Shown here: positions 32,334 through 32,372 of the stretch, piece by piece | Numbering within the stretch: position 1 is the stretch's first letter | Layout of the letters: every line of letters begins with the position of its first letter | Assembly (NCBI RefSeq): GCF_001655685.1 | Contig: NZ_LYVF01000118.1 | Location: 1 to 32,372 of the forward strand | Reading direction: 5' to 3' | DNA length: 32,372 nt | Origin: Desulfotomaculum copahuensis | Lineage (GTDB): Bacteria > Bacillota > Desulfotomaculia > Desulfotomaculales > Desulfovirgulaceae | Made by a program: the position numbers and the translations under genes | The notes under the pieces: model-generated | What the model was told of the DNA's origin: nothing | The model's input: the letters and a program-made list of their open reading frames with translations, nothing else | The model's database searches: none

Positions 32334-32372
32334 CTAAAGATCCCGCAATGAGCTGATCATATTGATGGCGTC
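32334..32372 (-). CDS. C-terminus of a gene running off the window (possible corrinoid protein)
   Basis: Twelve codons and a TAG are visible at the edge, encoding DAINMISSLRDL on the minus strand in a helical pattern. It lies 60 bases upstream of the activator gene and reads the same way. A corrinoid-binding protein is the most likely neighbour in such clusters and commonly ends in a short helix, but the sequence here is too short to prove it. Confidence 0.4.
   Translation of the reverse strand, partial: DAINMISSLRDL

Overview
The window suggests a GC-rich, endospore-forming, strictly anaerobic Firmicute of the Desulfotomaculum/Pelotomaculum (Peptococcaceae) type. The evidence is sporulation genes (spoVG, yabG, DUF3794/LysM proteins, a YabE-type 3D protein), rubrerythrin/rubredoxin defence, a corrinoid methyl-transfer cluster and strong AGGAGG-type ribosome binding sites. 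The assignment is inferred from gene content only.

The chromosomal backbone is a stretched version of the Bacillus subtilis yabE-ksgA-yabG-ispE-purR-spoVG-glmU-prs neighbourhood, nearly all on the minus strand. From right to left it reads yabE-like (25.4-26.4 kb), rsmA/ksgA (24.3-25.1), yabG (19.3-20.2), ispE (7.1-7.9), a GntR regulator, a MobA-like nucleotidyltransferase, spoVG, glmU and prs (2.2-3.2). The GntR and nucleotidyltransferase genes sit where purR lies in B. subtilis. rnmV, veg and sspF are not seen. Between ksgA and yabG lie a DUF458 protein, a rubrerythrin-rubredoxin-flavoprotein oxidative-stress set and a glycosyltransferase. Between yabG and ispE lies about 11 kb of accessory cell-envelope and probable spore genes.

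That accessory block (8.0-19.2 kb) holds an L,D-transpeptidase with LysM, a ZIP metal transporter, a YdcZ-type membrane protein, an HMA-like protein without its cysteines, and a compact group of unrecognised small proteins built from two paralogous pairs plus a divergent YbaB-like protein (10.3-12.4 kb). It continues with a triple-DUF3794/LysM (SipL-like) protein and a secreted CAP-domain protein behind a clear ydaO-type c-di-AMP riboswitch. It ends with a Nal1-like serine protease with an unknown partner, a second DUF3794-related protein and a small DUF2642-like protein. Many units end in strong hairpins, several of them shared by convergent genes.

The right end (26.6-32.4 kb) is a corrinoid-dependent methyl-transfer region. 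It encodes a RACE-type corrinoid activator, an MtrH-family methyltransferase, a UroD/MtaA-family methyltransferase and, from a separate promoter, two paralogous small cysteine proteins flanking a QueG-like 4Fe-4S protein. The tail of a further gene, possibly the corrinoid protein, runs off the end. The left end (0-2 kb) has a possible frameshifted remnant, an AbrB/PIN toxin-antitoxin pair and a PRC-barrel protein.
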